From NCBI GenBank assembly GCA_936450465.1, contig OW388300.1:42874358-42938357 (forward strand): a DNA stretch of 64,000 nt. Reading direction: 5' to 3'. The notes beneath the pieces are model-generated. The model saw nothing but the letters and a program-made list of their open reading frames with translations, searched no databases and was not told the DNA's origin. The stretch is from Gibbula magus. Its lineage: Eukaryota; Mollusca; Gastropoda; Trochida; Trochidae. This document shows positions 10,863-21,689 of this stretch, piece after piece. Within the stretch, counting starts at the first letter, position 1, and each line of letters starts with the position of its first letter. Position numbers and translations under genes: made by a program.

Positions 10863-13496
10863 GTTAAACCGGTAATATACAGTAATTTGGAATCATAGAG
10901 GTTTCCTGATTCAGTCGGTAAAGGTTTAAAAGTTAGCCTTGTTACCATATTGTTTGGTGGAAGAAATATTCATGTGAATTAACCTGGCTCGTTGAACAAA
11001 AACTGTGGATAAATCTTGTGGATAGCATATGCAACATGTGCATAGCAAAACATAGAGATAAGTGTTTACCTACACCACACAGGAATTCCCAAACCAGCTG
11101 AGGCAGTAATAACAGTGCATACATTGGCAAGATTACAGGTCTGTAGAGTTATTAATGTTCTCATCTCTCTATTTTGATGCCCCTTTGAGAACAGAAACAA
11201 CTCCATGAAATATGTTGGCAAAGGTTTCCATATTTTTTTGTCATTTACCTTGTTGATTAACGATGCTATAATTATCAGTCTTGTGAACACTGCCATGTTT
11301 ATGGGCTAATTCTGGTCTATCTTTCTAACATTCTGTGTCACATTCTACTTTGCATACTAACTAACTGCATGAACCTGTCTGGGAATACTGCAAATCTGGA
11401 TAACCTCACTGTACAATCAGGTCTTTGGGACACTGCCTTGAATACTAAGAAAGGTATCACACTGTTCCGACCTATCTTAGAACTCTGCAAATCTTGATAA
11501 CGGCAGAGCACAATCAGATTATGGACAGATTCCTGAAGAAGCAATTAAGAGTTACAATGGTTTGAGCCGAAGCAACATTAATTTTATCTTTGCTTGCACA
11601 AGACTGTTTCGTGTCCAGCATTCTGATGACAGGTTGAGAGTTATGAGACAAGCAATTGTCTTAGTTTGAAGCTGTTAATTCACTTTTGCTGAATCTATGG
11701 TAAGGATGTATTCAAAGGGCTTAAAGATGTCTTTCGAGGATTGCAAATTGGGTCATCTGTTTTTATTCAAATTCTCTAGAAAGACTTTATGTCAGTGTTC
11801 TTGAGCACCAAAAGTGACCGTCTTGTGATTCTTGGGTTTAAGATTTTAGCTCATCTGGCTTAAAAGGCTGTCAAATCTTAAGGCCAGGAAAATTTTAAAG
11901 CTGATTTTACAGATTTTTGGGGGCAAAATGTCTAAAGGCAGGAGGGGAAAAAAAGCAAGTTTGTAGTTTTCATGTAAATAAAGCAAGCACAGAATTTATT
12001 AAGAAAATTTAACTTTCATTTTTAGTTTGGCTTTAAAATGTGTCAAAGTTTTAATTGTGAGGGAAACTTTGGCAACATTTATTGGGGGAAGGATTCTGAG
12101 TAGCATTTTTATTCCTAATTGGTCAAAATTATTGTAGGAGAATTCATGAACCAAATAAATAATTCTTTTTCGCTAAAAAGGTTGAAAATTCTTGCTAATA
12201 GGATAATATGTTTGGTTTCAATGTTTGTGCATAGCAGTGTGTAATCATTTGGACTATAATTCTGAGAATAAAAACTCAAATATTAGTAAATGGATAATGA
12301 TGAAAGCTATATATATATAGTTCTGTTAAAATCTTTTGTAGTTGTTAAGTAAAAATAGAATTGATGGTCTTTGATGAATTAATTGTTGAAGATGAAAGAG
12401 GAGTGGAGATTACTGAGGAGACAATCGAGATATCGTTAACGATTCAATCTTAATTTAAGCTTTCCTGAATCTTTAATCTATTTCAAAGATTTGGCTATTT
12501 CAGGACCAGATATGTTTCATAGGAACCTCTTGTTGAGTACTCTCTCATGTTATATATTCTCCACCCAATTAATACTTTGTAGTTTTCTAAGAACTTTTGA
12601 AAGTTCTTTATTCAATCTTTGAGTTCCTAAATATTCTTTGATTGAAAACTGTAATTCATTATTTGCTTCTATGTGTATAGTTTGATGAATTCTGTAGATA
12701 AATGTAATAAATTAGAATATCTGTGATAAATCAACAAAATCTTAATTAATTTGATTATTAACAATCATAAATCGTTATTCCAGACATGTTTTTTCCCCTG
12801 TAGATCCTATAGGCATTAGACTGTAAAATAGATCAAGGCTTCATCGTACTTCTGCTATATTTCTATGTAAATGTTATTCTACCTGCCAGGTACCCAGGCA
12901 AACAGACAATATCAACTTCATAGATTTCATGCATGAACCTCAAAGATAATCAATTTGAATACCATTTTCCTTTATTCCAGAATGTTACAGTTTACTTCAA
13001 CAAAGACAACTCATCAATTCCTAGCTTTTATAGCATATACTGAATTTTGTACTTCTTTCATATACTAAACCATATGTTTTTGCAGACAGTGTTATAAGTC
13101 CTAACATGCACCAACAAAACTGAATTTCATGGACATTTCTGAAGAACTAATAACTGTTTTAAACACTCTATAATTGCCATACAAGATACAACAAGTGCAA
13201 ATCAATAATTAATTATTTTTATGTCAAATTTCTTTATCTGGGTAATTTTTCTCCACATTTGGATCCACTCTCTGTCAAGGGCTGTACTCGCTTTGACAAG
13301 CAGACTGATTGATTTACATGGAACTGAGTTCAAAGCTTTAGAAAAATCTTCTGGTAAGACTGCTGGAATCTTTGTGGAGGACGCTAACTGAATGAGTTCA
13401 ACTTTGATGATGTTCTATTTATGTCATTTCTAAATTGCCGAATACTTCTTGGACAAAATACACAACTATTTAGAGTGCTAGTCTTGGTGGAAACGG
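10863..13496. other. No gene recognised; AT-rich spacer
   Basis: Minus-strand open frames at 10942-11130, 11066-11296 and 11338-11544 are short and carry no recognisable domain. A fragment 'ttagctcatctggctt' at about 11848 resembles the dispersed 'tagctcatcaggcctgaaa' repeat. Otherwise I see only long AT-rich sequence with a short (AT)n at about 12310. Confidence 0.4.
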
Positions 13497-13797
13497 GGAT
13501 GAGATAGCCCAGTGGTTAGCACATGCTTCAGATCAAGAGGTCCGGGGTTTGAATCCTGCCAGGGGCTCGGTAACGTTGTCTGCAGTAGAGAACTGTTCTA
13601 CACTCAGTAAAGTTTGGGTGCAATGCTACACTGAATTTCAGTGCAGTACCACCCATGGTTCGCTAGTTCCAGCCGCTGCTCAGGTTTCTCCACAATGCAT
13701 AACCATGGTGTTGCAGGCTTTCTAGCTCCCAGCTGAGATATAAGTGAAATAATCGTAAAAGCGGCATTAAACCCCAAATCACTTCACCTCACCTTGT
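13497..13797 (+). repeat. SINE family A, best-preserved copy
   Basis: The tRNA-like head runs from about 13500 with an A-box-like 'tagcccagtggttag' and a B-box-like 'ggtttgaatcctgcc' (about 13546-13560). The tRNA-unrelated body follows ('gtctgcagtagagaactgtt', 'tgcaatgctacactgaattt') and the 3' part ends 'gcggcattaaaccccaaat' with 'cacttcacctcacc'. This copy defines the family of about 300 bp to which the 1, 7.7, 8.4, 15.5 and 53.3 kb pieces belong. Confidence 0.9.
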
Positions 13798-14390
13798 TGG
13801 AAACCTATTCTGAAAACGTGGTCAAATTCTGGTTGCAAATCCAGGGGGTGGATTAGAATAAACACATTCTTCACAACTAGAACAGTAGTCAAAATGTTCA
13901 AAGATTTGAAGAGAAAACCACGCTACTGGTTTTGCAGGAAGCTTTGTACCTCCCACACTGAAGAACAAGGGTCAACAATTGTGGTGTTGAAGAAGATATT
14001 CTTAGAAGTACTTCCAAAATATAGTTTCAGATATCAAAGGAATTTCATTTTTTTCTTGATGATGTTCTAGAATAAAGTACTGCCGTGTGTTCCAAATATA
14101 AGTTCAAAGGATCTGCAACTGAAAAGATGTTCATGTTCCCAAGGGGTTCAAAATGTGGAGTGAGTGATCAGTTGTCTGTTAACAATGTTTATAATATGTC
14201 AGTGCTTAGAGAATGCATTCTGTCAAATAACATGTTCAAAGCAAATTTAACAGATTTTGAATCAAAACATGGTATATCTAGCATTAATGAGTTTGATTCA
14301 AAATATACCGTAAATACTAAATAACCACCTGACGATTAATTTCAAACACATATTTGACCCTGCGATTATTCAAAGCAGCATCTCATGAGG
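13798..14390. other. No gene recognised; old internal repeats
   Basis: A 79-codon open frame (14085-14324) has no recognisable motif. Phrases such as 'tctagaataaa' followed by a 'gttcaaagatttg'-like stretch occur here near 13853 and 14068 and again near 16750 and 16950, and 'gcattctgtcaaataacat' near 14215 echoes 15761. This suggests an old duplicated spacer that later insertions have pulled apart. Confidence 0.4.
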
Positions 14391-14508
14391 TAGAAAAGTT
14401 ATGTATTTTCACTCGTGACTGCGCCACTCGTGAAAATATAAACTTACTACCTCACTCGATGAGATAAACATGGTATTAGTAAAAAAAAGACAGATATCCT
14501 CTTTATGT
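14391..14508. mobile_element. Fold-back remnant related to the 7.1-kb element
   Basis: A hairpin is formed by 'tagaaaagttatgtattttc' with 'tgaaaatataaacttactac' around 'actcgtgactgcgccactcg'. It continues into 'gatgagataaacatggtatt', which is the right arm of the fold-back at 7127-7251. Confidence 0.7.
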
Positions 14509-14645
14509 TTTTTAAAATGTGAATATTGTAAACAAAGTTCTTGTGATAAGTCTTAACATTGCATAATTACGTTTATGAACCGGAAGTATATTTTTAACAG
14601 AAAATTCATTATTTTATATACACTTGATAAATTTAACCCTGCGGT

Positions 14646-14810
14646 TATTCAAGGCAGACGATTGTGTATTTCAACTAGGGCTTTGACCCGGCGTTTATTC
14701 GAGGCAGACGATTACGTATTACAACTAGGGCCTTGAACCGGCGTTTATTCGAGGCAGACGATTACGTATTTCAACTAGGGCTTTGACCCGGCGTTTATGT
14801 GAGGCAGGCA
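14646..14810. repeat. 50-bp tandem repeat, about 3.5 units
   Basis: The phrase 'gaggcagacgattacgtatt' starts at 14701 and 14751, and 'ggcgtttattcgaggcag' recurs. The same words ('gacccggcgtttattcga', 'gggcctcgaccc') appear in the 29-bp array downstream, so the two arrays probably share an origin. Confidence 0.85.
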
Positions 14811-15057
14811 TACATGCAGAAATTTTTTCATGGATTTACGGTAAGCAACCCACACAGTTGTAAGCAAGGGCACTAAAACTAAACATCTTTATCAGAATTT
14901 TTAAAATGTGAATATTGTAAACTAACTGCTTGCCATGGGATTTAACGTTGCATAGTTAATTATGTTTATGTAAGGGAAGTATTGACACACAGAAATTTTT
15001 TCATTTACAATTTCTAAATTTAACCCGGTGATTATTCAAGGCAGGTGATTATTTATT

Positions 15058-15412
15058 TCAACTAGGGCCTCGACCCAGTGTTTATTCGAGTTAGGGCCTA
15101 GACCCAGCGTTTATTCGAGTTAGGGCCTCGACCCAGCGTTAATTCGAGTTAGGGCCTCAACCAAGCGTTTATTCGAGTTAGGGCCTCGACCCAGCGTTTA
15201 TTCGAGTTAGGGCCTCGACCCAGTGTTTATTCAAGTTAGGGCCTCGACCCAGCGTTTATTCGAGTTAGGGCCTCGACCCAGTGTTTATTCAAGTTAGGGC
15301 CTCGACCCAGTGTTTATTCGAGTTAGGGCCTCGACCCAGTGTTTATTCAAGTTAGGGCCTCGACCCAGTGTTTATTCGAGTTAGGGCCTCGACCCATTGT
15401 TTATTCGAGGCA
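15058..15412. repeat. 29-bp minisatellite, about 12 units
   Basis: The unit is 'tagggcctcgacccag' plus 'cgtttattcgagt' with alternating variants (cagcg/cagtg, cgagt/caagt). Unit starts at 15121 and 15150 give the 29-bp period. It looks like a shortened and amplified form of the 50-bp repeat at 14.65-14.8 kb. No coding frame crosses it. Confidence 0.9.
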
Positions 15413-15545
15413 GGCGATTATACATGGCAGGTGTTGATTCAAGGATTTACAATAAGCTCAACCGTGCAACCCAGTGAGTTGAGCAAGGGAACCAATACTG
15501 TTGGAAACTTTGCATGACTGAAGACCACTATTAGTCAAACATGAA

Positions 15546-15722
15546 ACCTGCGAGCATTGCCTGGAATTACCTACCCTTTGGTGTTTCTGCGCTGAAATTC
15601 AGTGTAGCATTGTACCCAAACATTACCACATGTAGAACAGTACTTAACAGCAGACAAAGTTGTCGAGTGCCTTCCGGGATTCGAACCCCAGACCTCTAGA
15701 TCTGCTAGTCGGCTAACGCAGT
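15546..15722 (-). repeat. SINE family A, minus strand, 3'-truncated
   Basis: In minus orientation the head carries the B-box-like 'ggggttcgaatcccgg' (near 15677-15692), and the body 'attcagtgtagcattgtacc' matches the other copies. It lacks the 3' tail motif 'ctgctagtattattgcag' present at 7.8 and 8.46 kb. Confidence 0.75.
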
Positions 15723-15864
15723 TTTGAAATAAATCTAGTTAGGGATATTCATTTGTAAGCATTCTGCTAAATAACATTTTCAAGAAGTAGAAAGAAAGTT
15801 TCTTTACAATGACAAATTATTAATGTAATATTTTTGTATATATTTATATATATATGTTTTTTTT

Positions 15865-16676
15865 TGTCCCCCACCGCAACGCGGAACGGGGGACTATGTA
15901 TTCAGCGGCGTCCGTCCGTCCGTCCGTCCGTCACATTTCTTGTTTACGCGATATCTTATGAAGCGTTGCATCCAAAATCTTCAAATTTCATGTCTGCCTA
16001 CATTGTGGGAAGACGCAGACACCAGTCAATTTGGTGACCTTGGTATTATTTTCAAGGTCACCACGACACTTTGACCACTTTTTTAACTCTTGTTTACGCG
16101 ATATCTCATGAAGCGTTGCATCCAAAGTCTTCAAATTTGGTTTCTGCCTACATTGTGGGAAGACGCAGACACCAGTTACTTTTGGTGACCTTGGCCTTAT
16201 TTTCAAGGTCACCACGACACTTTGACCACTCTTTGAACCCTCGTAAGGCGATATCTCATGAAACATTGCATCCAAAGTCTTCAAATTAGTTGTCAGCCTA
16301 CATTCGGGAAAGACACTGACACCAGTCGATTTTGGTGACCTTGACCTTTTTCAAGGTCCCGCGACACTTTGACCACTTTTCAAACTCTTGCTAACGCGAT
16401 ATATAATGACCGGTTGGACCAAATGTTTCAAATTTGGTGTCAGTCTACATTGGAGGATGACGCAGACGCCAGTCGATTTGGTGACCTTGACCTTATTTTC
16501 AAGGTCACCACAACACTTTGACCACTTTTAGAACTCTTATTAACACGATATATCATGAACCCAAGCACCCAAAGTCTTAAAATATGCTGATCATCATGAC
16601 ACTTTTTACCAGTAATGCAATATATACAGTAGCTCCAATGATGTGTCTTACTAACTCAATGTCACCGGCGGGGGAC
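15865..16676 (+). mobile_element. Hairpin-headed element (GTCCCCC family), complete
   Basis: It begins with 'tgtcccccaccg' facing 'cggaacgggggac' (hairpin, 15865-15894) and ends with 'caccggcgggggaca' (16676), which repeats the closing arm. Next to the head is a run of 'tccg' units. The interior holds about four degenerate modules of roughly 150 bp, each with 'gcgatatctcatgaa', 'tccaaagtcttcaaattt' and 'gaccttattttcaaggtcac' (variants). Open frames on both strands follow the module repeats and are not genes. There is no transposase, so the element is presumed non-autonomous. Confidence 0.8.
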
Positions 16677-17789
16677 ATTGCCATGTTAGTGGCAAACACT
16701 TGTTTTATAAACTTTTTTCCTGACAGATCGCACATTTGAATCAATCATTCTAGAATAAATTTGTGTTCAAAGATTTGCAAAATAGGTAAGTGAATAAGTA
16801 ATAATGTAAGTTATCAGTACATTGAGAAGGAAAACATATATGTTCGAGGTATGTAAAAAACATGTCATTTATCATGAGTAGATATAACTTTTTACCAGAA
16901 ATCTTAGTTTCTGATTCGAGTTGATTGATTTGGCTACAGTCAGTAATCTAGAATAAAACTCTTGTCAGAAGTGTGTGCCTTATATGTTCAAAAGATCTTA
17001 AGAGACAGGTTCATTGATAATTTATTTTCGGATACTTCAAATACTCTGTCATGTGCCAAAATATAATAATTAAAAATCAGAAAAAATATGTGTCTAAATA
17101 CACTTAAGAATGAGAATGATTAATTGCTATTTTTGACCCTTATTTAACTTCAAATTTATGTCTTATATCAATCTTTAGATGTCTTTGTTACCATCAAATG
17201 TAGCACTGTTAATAATACAATTTAAAGAGAAGAAATTATACAGAAATTTATGGAAATCTGTCTAACAGCAATTCCGTTCCATCACTTTGAAGTTCTAATC
17301 CTATTAAGTATAAGAATATTTCTGATATTATTGAATGGAACAGGAATGTTATTCATCACTCGAGGTATCTTTTCCAACAAATCTTACAAAAATGTATTAG
17401 AGTATGAGAATAGACGGGATGAAAGCTGTGAAAATATTCATCTCTTGCACCAAACGTTTTCATAATTTCATTCTGAAACCTCTTTGAAGTTTCAGATTTC
17501 TTATTTGTTTAGAAAGCTTTCATTTGTAATCAGATAATATATGCATCTATTTCTTTGGACTTATTTTATTTGTATAAAAACTTCAAATCAAATAAATATC
17601 ATTATCACAAAACTTCTCAGATTAGGTCTGATAGTTGACATACAAAATTTTTCATTTGTATTTATTGAACTCGAAGACCAGATTCACAGAAATATTGAGA
17701 ATGATTTGTTTTCAAATTATTCAAATATATCTCTGTTAATGTAATATACTGTACAATATATATATTTAAAACACACTGTCAGCTTAAAT
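16677..17789. other. No gene recognised; AT-rich spacer
   Basis: Small open frames (17250-17465 and 17541-17744) are hydrophobic and AT-driven without recognised motifs. Phrases shared with 13.85-14.1 kb are noted in that entry. Confidence 0.4.
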
Positions 17790-18420
17790 AAGTCAAGCAT
17801 GGAAGAAAAGTTTATGGTTAGAGTTCATTTTGTAACTGCATGTTTTTCACAAATAATAGATGTTTTATTATAATATGTTCCAGTAATATATTTAAGTTGG
17901 TGTATTTTTTAAAAGCTTTTTAGAACTTTTCTCTATTCATGATGTAGCATTTCCTGTTACATTCTGTCTTTTGAAGCACAGATTTTGTTCAGGGTTGAAT
18001 TTATTATACTTTGTTTTTCTACATACAATTTGGGAGTTTTCCCTCTGAATATGAATTGAATATGATAATGGGAAGATTATTTTATTATCATATATCTAAA
18101 TTATGTCTTATTTATCTAGTGACATTATTTCCTACCTCTTATTATCAAACATCCTAATACATTTATCTTATGCAAATATATTTTTTTGTGAAAATCAAAG
18201 ACTTTATGATATAATATGATTTTGCTTTTTTTTCAAAGCCATGAATCTTTCTATTCAAAGATGACTTGATGTTAATTATAAACTAATTAGAAAGAGGAGA
18301 CTCTTTCATGAAATAACAGCAGCTTATTTATATTTCATTTCCTAATTTCAATAGTTTGCAAACACAGCTAAAGTTTTTGCTGAAAGTTAAGAAAGTTGTG
18401 GAAAGTTAAGAAGAAAAGTC
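17790..18420. repeat. Paralogous block, copy 1
   Basis: This block aligns in order with 21690-22960: 'atggaagaaaag', 'gatgtagcatt', 'ttttgttcagggtt', 'ctacatacaatttgggag', 'ttattttattatcatatatc', 'cctaatacattta', 'ttttttgtgaaaatcaaag' and 'gagactctttca'. Identity looks around 75-80% by eye. It lies immediately upstream of the gene at 18715, so the second block may mark a lost or decayed duplicate of that gene's upstream region. Confidence 0.75.
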
Positions 18421-18631
18421 CTGCATGAATATTCTAATATGTCAAACTAGCTGTTATTGAAGCAATTAGTTTATAAATCATTTTAATAAATCTAGGATGA
18501 ATAAAGACTGCAGCCAGAACAACAAAGACTGTTTTATTTATTCAGGTTAACCTTTGCAAATAGCTAATTTGGAGACAGAAACTAGATATCATATATCTTG
18601 ACTGCATGATCTATTTGAGATTGGAAAGTGT

Positions 18632-18666
18632 GGCATATAACATACACTGAGCTCCGAGAGAGGTTT
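18632..18666 (+). promoter_or_regulatory. Putative TATA box for the 18715 gene
   Basis: 'catataa' at 18634-18640 lies about 75 bp upstream of the ATG at 18715. A start site about 30 bp downstream (near 18666) would give a leader of about 50 bases. The spacing is right, but the position is an inference from sequence only. Confidence 0.35.
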
Positions 18667-18714
18667 GTTTTAATCAACTAGTTCACGTCTTGTTAAGAAA
18701 GCGAAGGCATCAGA

Positions 18715-19698
18715 ATGAAGTGTGCTGTGTTACTGTTTCTTGTGACTGCCCATACTGTATTATCATCCTTTCGTGACTTTTTCAAGGGAATGTCGGACTT
18801 GGAGATCAAATGTGAAATTGGGTGCTGTACTTCTAACAGTGCACGTGGTGGTGAGTTGGATGGAAGTGTTACAAGGTCTCTGAGACAAAAGTCTTCATTC
18901 CTAATACTCATTTTTGGTAGAAGACAACAATATCCGAATAGGGTACTATGGGGATCCTTCACTTCTAATACGACAGAGAATAAATTGAGCAAATCTGGCT
19001 ATATCCGTGCAGCTTCGTTTGACAGAGATACTAACACTTTATTCTATGTGACTGGGCATTACATAAAAACACAAACTGTTAGACAAGTGAAATCAGATAC
19101 ACTTACTGAAGCAGTGGAAATAAGTGACTGTATTTTGTACAAAGACAAACTTTTTTATACGTTTCGCAACGTAAGCAAAGCGTACCAATGTTCCAACATC
19201 GGTAGAATGTCAAAGGAAACAGGTAGAAAGGAACCCATTTGGTACAAAGGCAGGAAAGGTATAAACATTAGGAATATGATCCTTAATGGAGATATGTTGT
19301 GCTGGATTGAGGCTTCGGACAATTATGTTGTCATCTGTGCTGAACTGCCCTCGAATGACACACGCGTGATAAAAACATTTTATCATCATGTATATATTAC
19401 GTCTGTGGTCAGTTTACAAAATATCACCATGTTTGTTTGGATCAGAGATACAAAGCGGACAGACATCTTATATGTCTCTGTCCAGGATAAAATCACTGGT
19501 AAAGACATCTGTTATTGGAAATTGAAAAACAAAAGAATGACGTCAACAATTTTACAAGATTTTGAATTGTATTATGTGCATTCAAACAAAATTGAAAAAC
19601 TAAAGATTGACACAAACTGTACCATTGGTCAACCGATTCTTATCCATCACTTTCCACTGCCATCTCGATTCGTTGCTACTTACTTTACTATGTTTTGA
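18715..19698 (+). CDS. Secreted YWTD-like beta-propeller protein (327 aa)
   Basis: This is a single uninterrupted 327-codon frame, by far the longest non-repetitive one in the window. The N-terminus (MKCAVLLFLVTAHTVLSSF) is a typical signal peptide with likely cleavage near residue 17-18. The mature part shows recurring degenerate YWTD-type blades as in LDL-receptor class B repeats: 'ASFDRDTNTLFYVTG' (about 102), 'CILYKDKLFYTF' (about 141), 'NGDMLCWIEASDN' (about 191), 'TMFVWIRDTKRTDILYV' (about 236) and 'FELYYVHSNKIEKLKID' (about 283). Five N-glycosylation sequons (NTT, NVS, NDT, NIT, NCT) and about nine cysteines after the signal suit an extracellular protein. No transmembrane helix or EGF/LDLa module is seen, so it is shorter than classical receptors. 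Upstream lie a TATA-like element and a paralogous block. Function is unknown. Protein class is inferred from motif spacing, not from a search. Confidence 0.72.
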   Translation: MKCAVLLFLVTAHTVLSSFRDFFKGMSDLEIKCEIGCCTSNSARGGELDGSVTRSLRQKSSFLILIFGRRQQYPNRVLWGSFTSNTTENKLSKSGYIRAASFDRDTNTLFYVTGHYIKTQTVRQVKSDTLTEAVEISDCILYKDKLFYTFRNVSKAYQCSNIGRMSKETGRKEPIWYKGRKGINIRNMILNGDMLCWIEASDNYVVICAELPSNDTRVIKTFYHHVYITSVVSLQNITMFVWIRDTKRTDILYVSVQDKITGKDICYWKLKNKRMTSTILQDFELYYVHSNKIEKLKIDTNCTIGQPILIHHFPLPSRFVATYFTMF

Positions 19699-19910
19699 GC
19701 ACATGTCATCTCTCCCCACAGAAGTAACTCAAGTCAGTTCTTCCCAATTAAGCTCCGTTCAAAATGGGTCATATATCTCTTGGTTCAAGCAAAATAAGTG
19801 GCATTATTTCCCTACTTTCAAGGTCATAGGCCCAGAAAAGCCAGATAGGCATTCTGCATAGGCTATGGTCCGGTTCCTGTTCACTGAACATCGGTGTTGT
19901 AAACTTTTTT

Positions 19911-20390
19911 AGCTCATCAGGCCTGAAAGGCCAGATTGGCTATGGCATTGACCTTTGTCCGAAATCCTTTTTCTGGCTCCTGATATTCATAAACTTTTCA
20001 CTTTCAACTTCTCCAGAACCACTACACCCTCAAAGCTGAAATTTTGTCAGGAGGTATCTTGCACCTTGGGGATGAAAATATATTGTCCCCCGCTGCCACT
20101 AAGCGCGGAGTGGTTGACATGGTATTCAGCTCTATACATCCGTCCGTACATACATTTGTATGTACTGGCTCATTTTCAAGTTCACTAAGAGACTTTAACA
20201 GTTTTAAAATGTTGTCAGCATATGATATCTCATGGAAAGCTCCACCTATAGTCTTCAAATTTGGAACCAGTCATCATTTGGGGAATACACAGACACCAGT
20301 TGATTTTTGTGACCTCTACCTCATTTTCGCTGAGGTCATTCTCAAGTTTTCAGAATTAGCCTTGGGCCTGTTTTCTAACTAATAGTCGTC
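19911..20390 (+). repeat. Composite of two dispersed repeat fragments
   Basis: It starts with 'ttagctcatcaggcctgaaa' (19909 onward), a dispersed repeat also seen at 59782. From 20084, 'tgtcccccgctgccactaag' and 'catccgtccgtacatac' begin a truncated copy of the GTCCCCC hairpin-headed family, with 'catatgatatctcatggaaa', 'cttcaaatttggaacc' and 'tttgtgacctctacctcatt' matching modules at 15.9-16.6 kb. The closing arm is absent. Open frames on both strands here are repeat frames. Confidence 0.7.
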
Positions 20391-20399
20391 TATGATAAA

Positions 20400-21689
20400 T
20401 TACCTCAATCTTTAAAGCATGCAACAGGTATAGCTTTAGAGGCAATAGCTCTATATTTCTAGATCTTCAACTATGGTTACAAAACAATCATGGAAATCCT
20501 GATGAGCTGCAGAGCACTTGCTCTATTTTTATTTGCTGAAATCACTTCTTAAATTGACTACATCTACCGAGTTACTTTAAGCCCCCAGCCTTTGACTGTA
20601 TAGGGTCTGTCTAAGTACCTTTTATGTATTTTAAATATGCCTGATAAATAATGCTGTGAATAAACAATTTTCAGTATTTGCCTCAGATTTTGTCTTCTAT
20701 GTTTATTGACATGTTGAAGGTCAATTGTTTTCAGAAATTCAAGTAGCTGGAATACAACTTTCCTACGCATGGCATAACTGTTGGCAGTCATATTATAACT
20801 CCTTGTTTTAAGACTTGCAGTATTTCCCTCACTTTTCCATGCTATGATAGTGGAGTGGTGCACCTGAAATGCATAATGGGCTCTGATTTCGTAGCATGGA
20901 AACATTAAGGAAATGCGGCAGGGTTTAAATCAGGCAGTTATGGAGACTGGCATGAGTTATGACGTGCCCAGGGAAATTTTATGGAAAAATGTTTCTGTTT
21001 CCAAAATTCTTTATAATGGCGTCGCTGATTGCACAACTACCTTTGAATACAACCATTCTCTATTTCTAGCTGACAGAAGCTCCTTTTGCAACCAAGGTTT
21101 GTTTGCGAGAAACTGACTTAAAGGTGCTGTAGCACACTGTTCTTACTGAAATAAACGTGCTCTCTCAAAAAGGTAAATAAATGTTTCCAATGGCTAAATA
21201 CTACTCCTCAGTCAATAAAGAGAGATCTTAAACGAATGTACATGGTTCGGTTAAGTCATACGAGGTCATATCCCTTTGTGTGGCCATGGCATTTAAAGGT
21301 GTTCACATTAAAATGGCCGCTCAAAGGTAGTTCAAGTGATCTAACTGATATAGTGATACCTAAACATTCAGAGTAGTGTTTTAAATATGGTACAATGATG
21401 GAATGGTCAACCATCTTGATTTCTGAACTCTCAAATCGCATGAAACCTACAAATCTACCTATTACATTGAAGAGTTTCACAAAATTGTTGCTTTATATGT
21501 CGCACCGCTTTCTTCGAATACGGATAACCGTTTCTATGGATACAGGTTATCGTTGTTTAATGAGATATGTTTTACCCTCTAACATAATTACAAGTTGTAT
21601 ATAAACTTTAATAATAAATGGCAATTTTGAGAAACAATATCTGATATAATATGCCAAAAACGTACTACAGTGTCATTTAAGTCATACAT
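20400..21689. other. No gene recognised; one weak minus-strand frame
   Basis: A 113-codon minus-strand frame (20564-20905) has an unremarkable composition, with basic and aromatic residues spread evenly and no motif I recognise. It could be a decayed exon but I cannot support it. Smaller frames at 20913-21116, 21256-21480 and 21395-21604 overlap one another on opposite strands. No strong repeats are visible. Confidence 0.3.
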
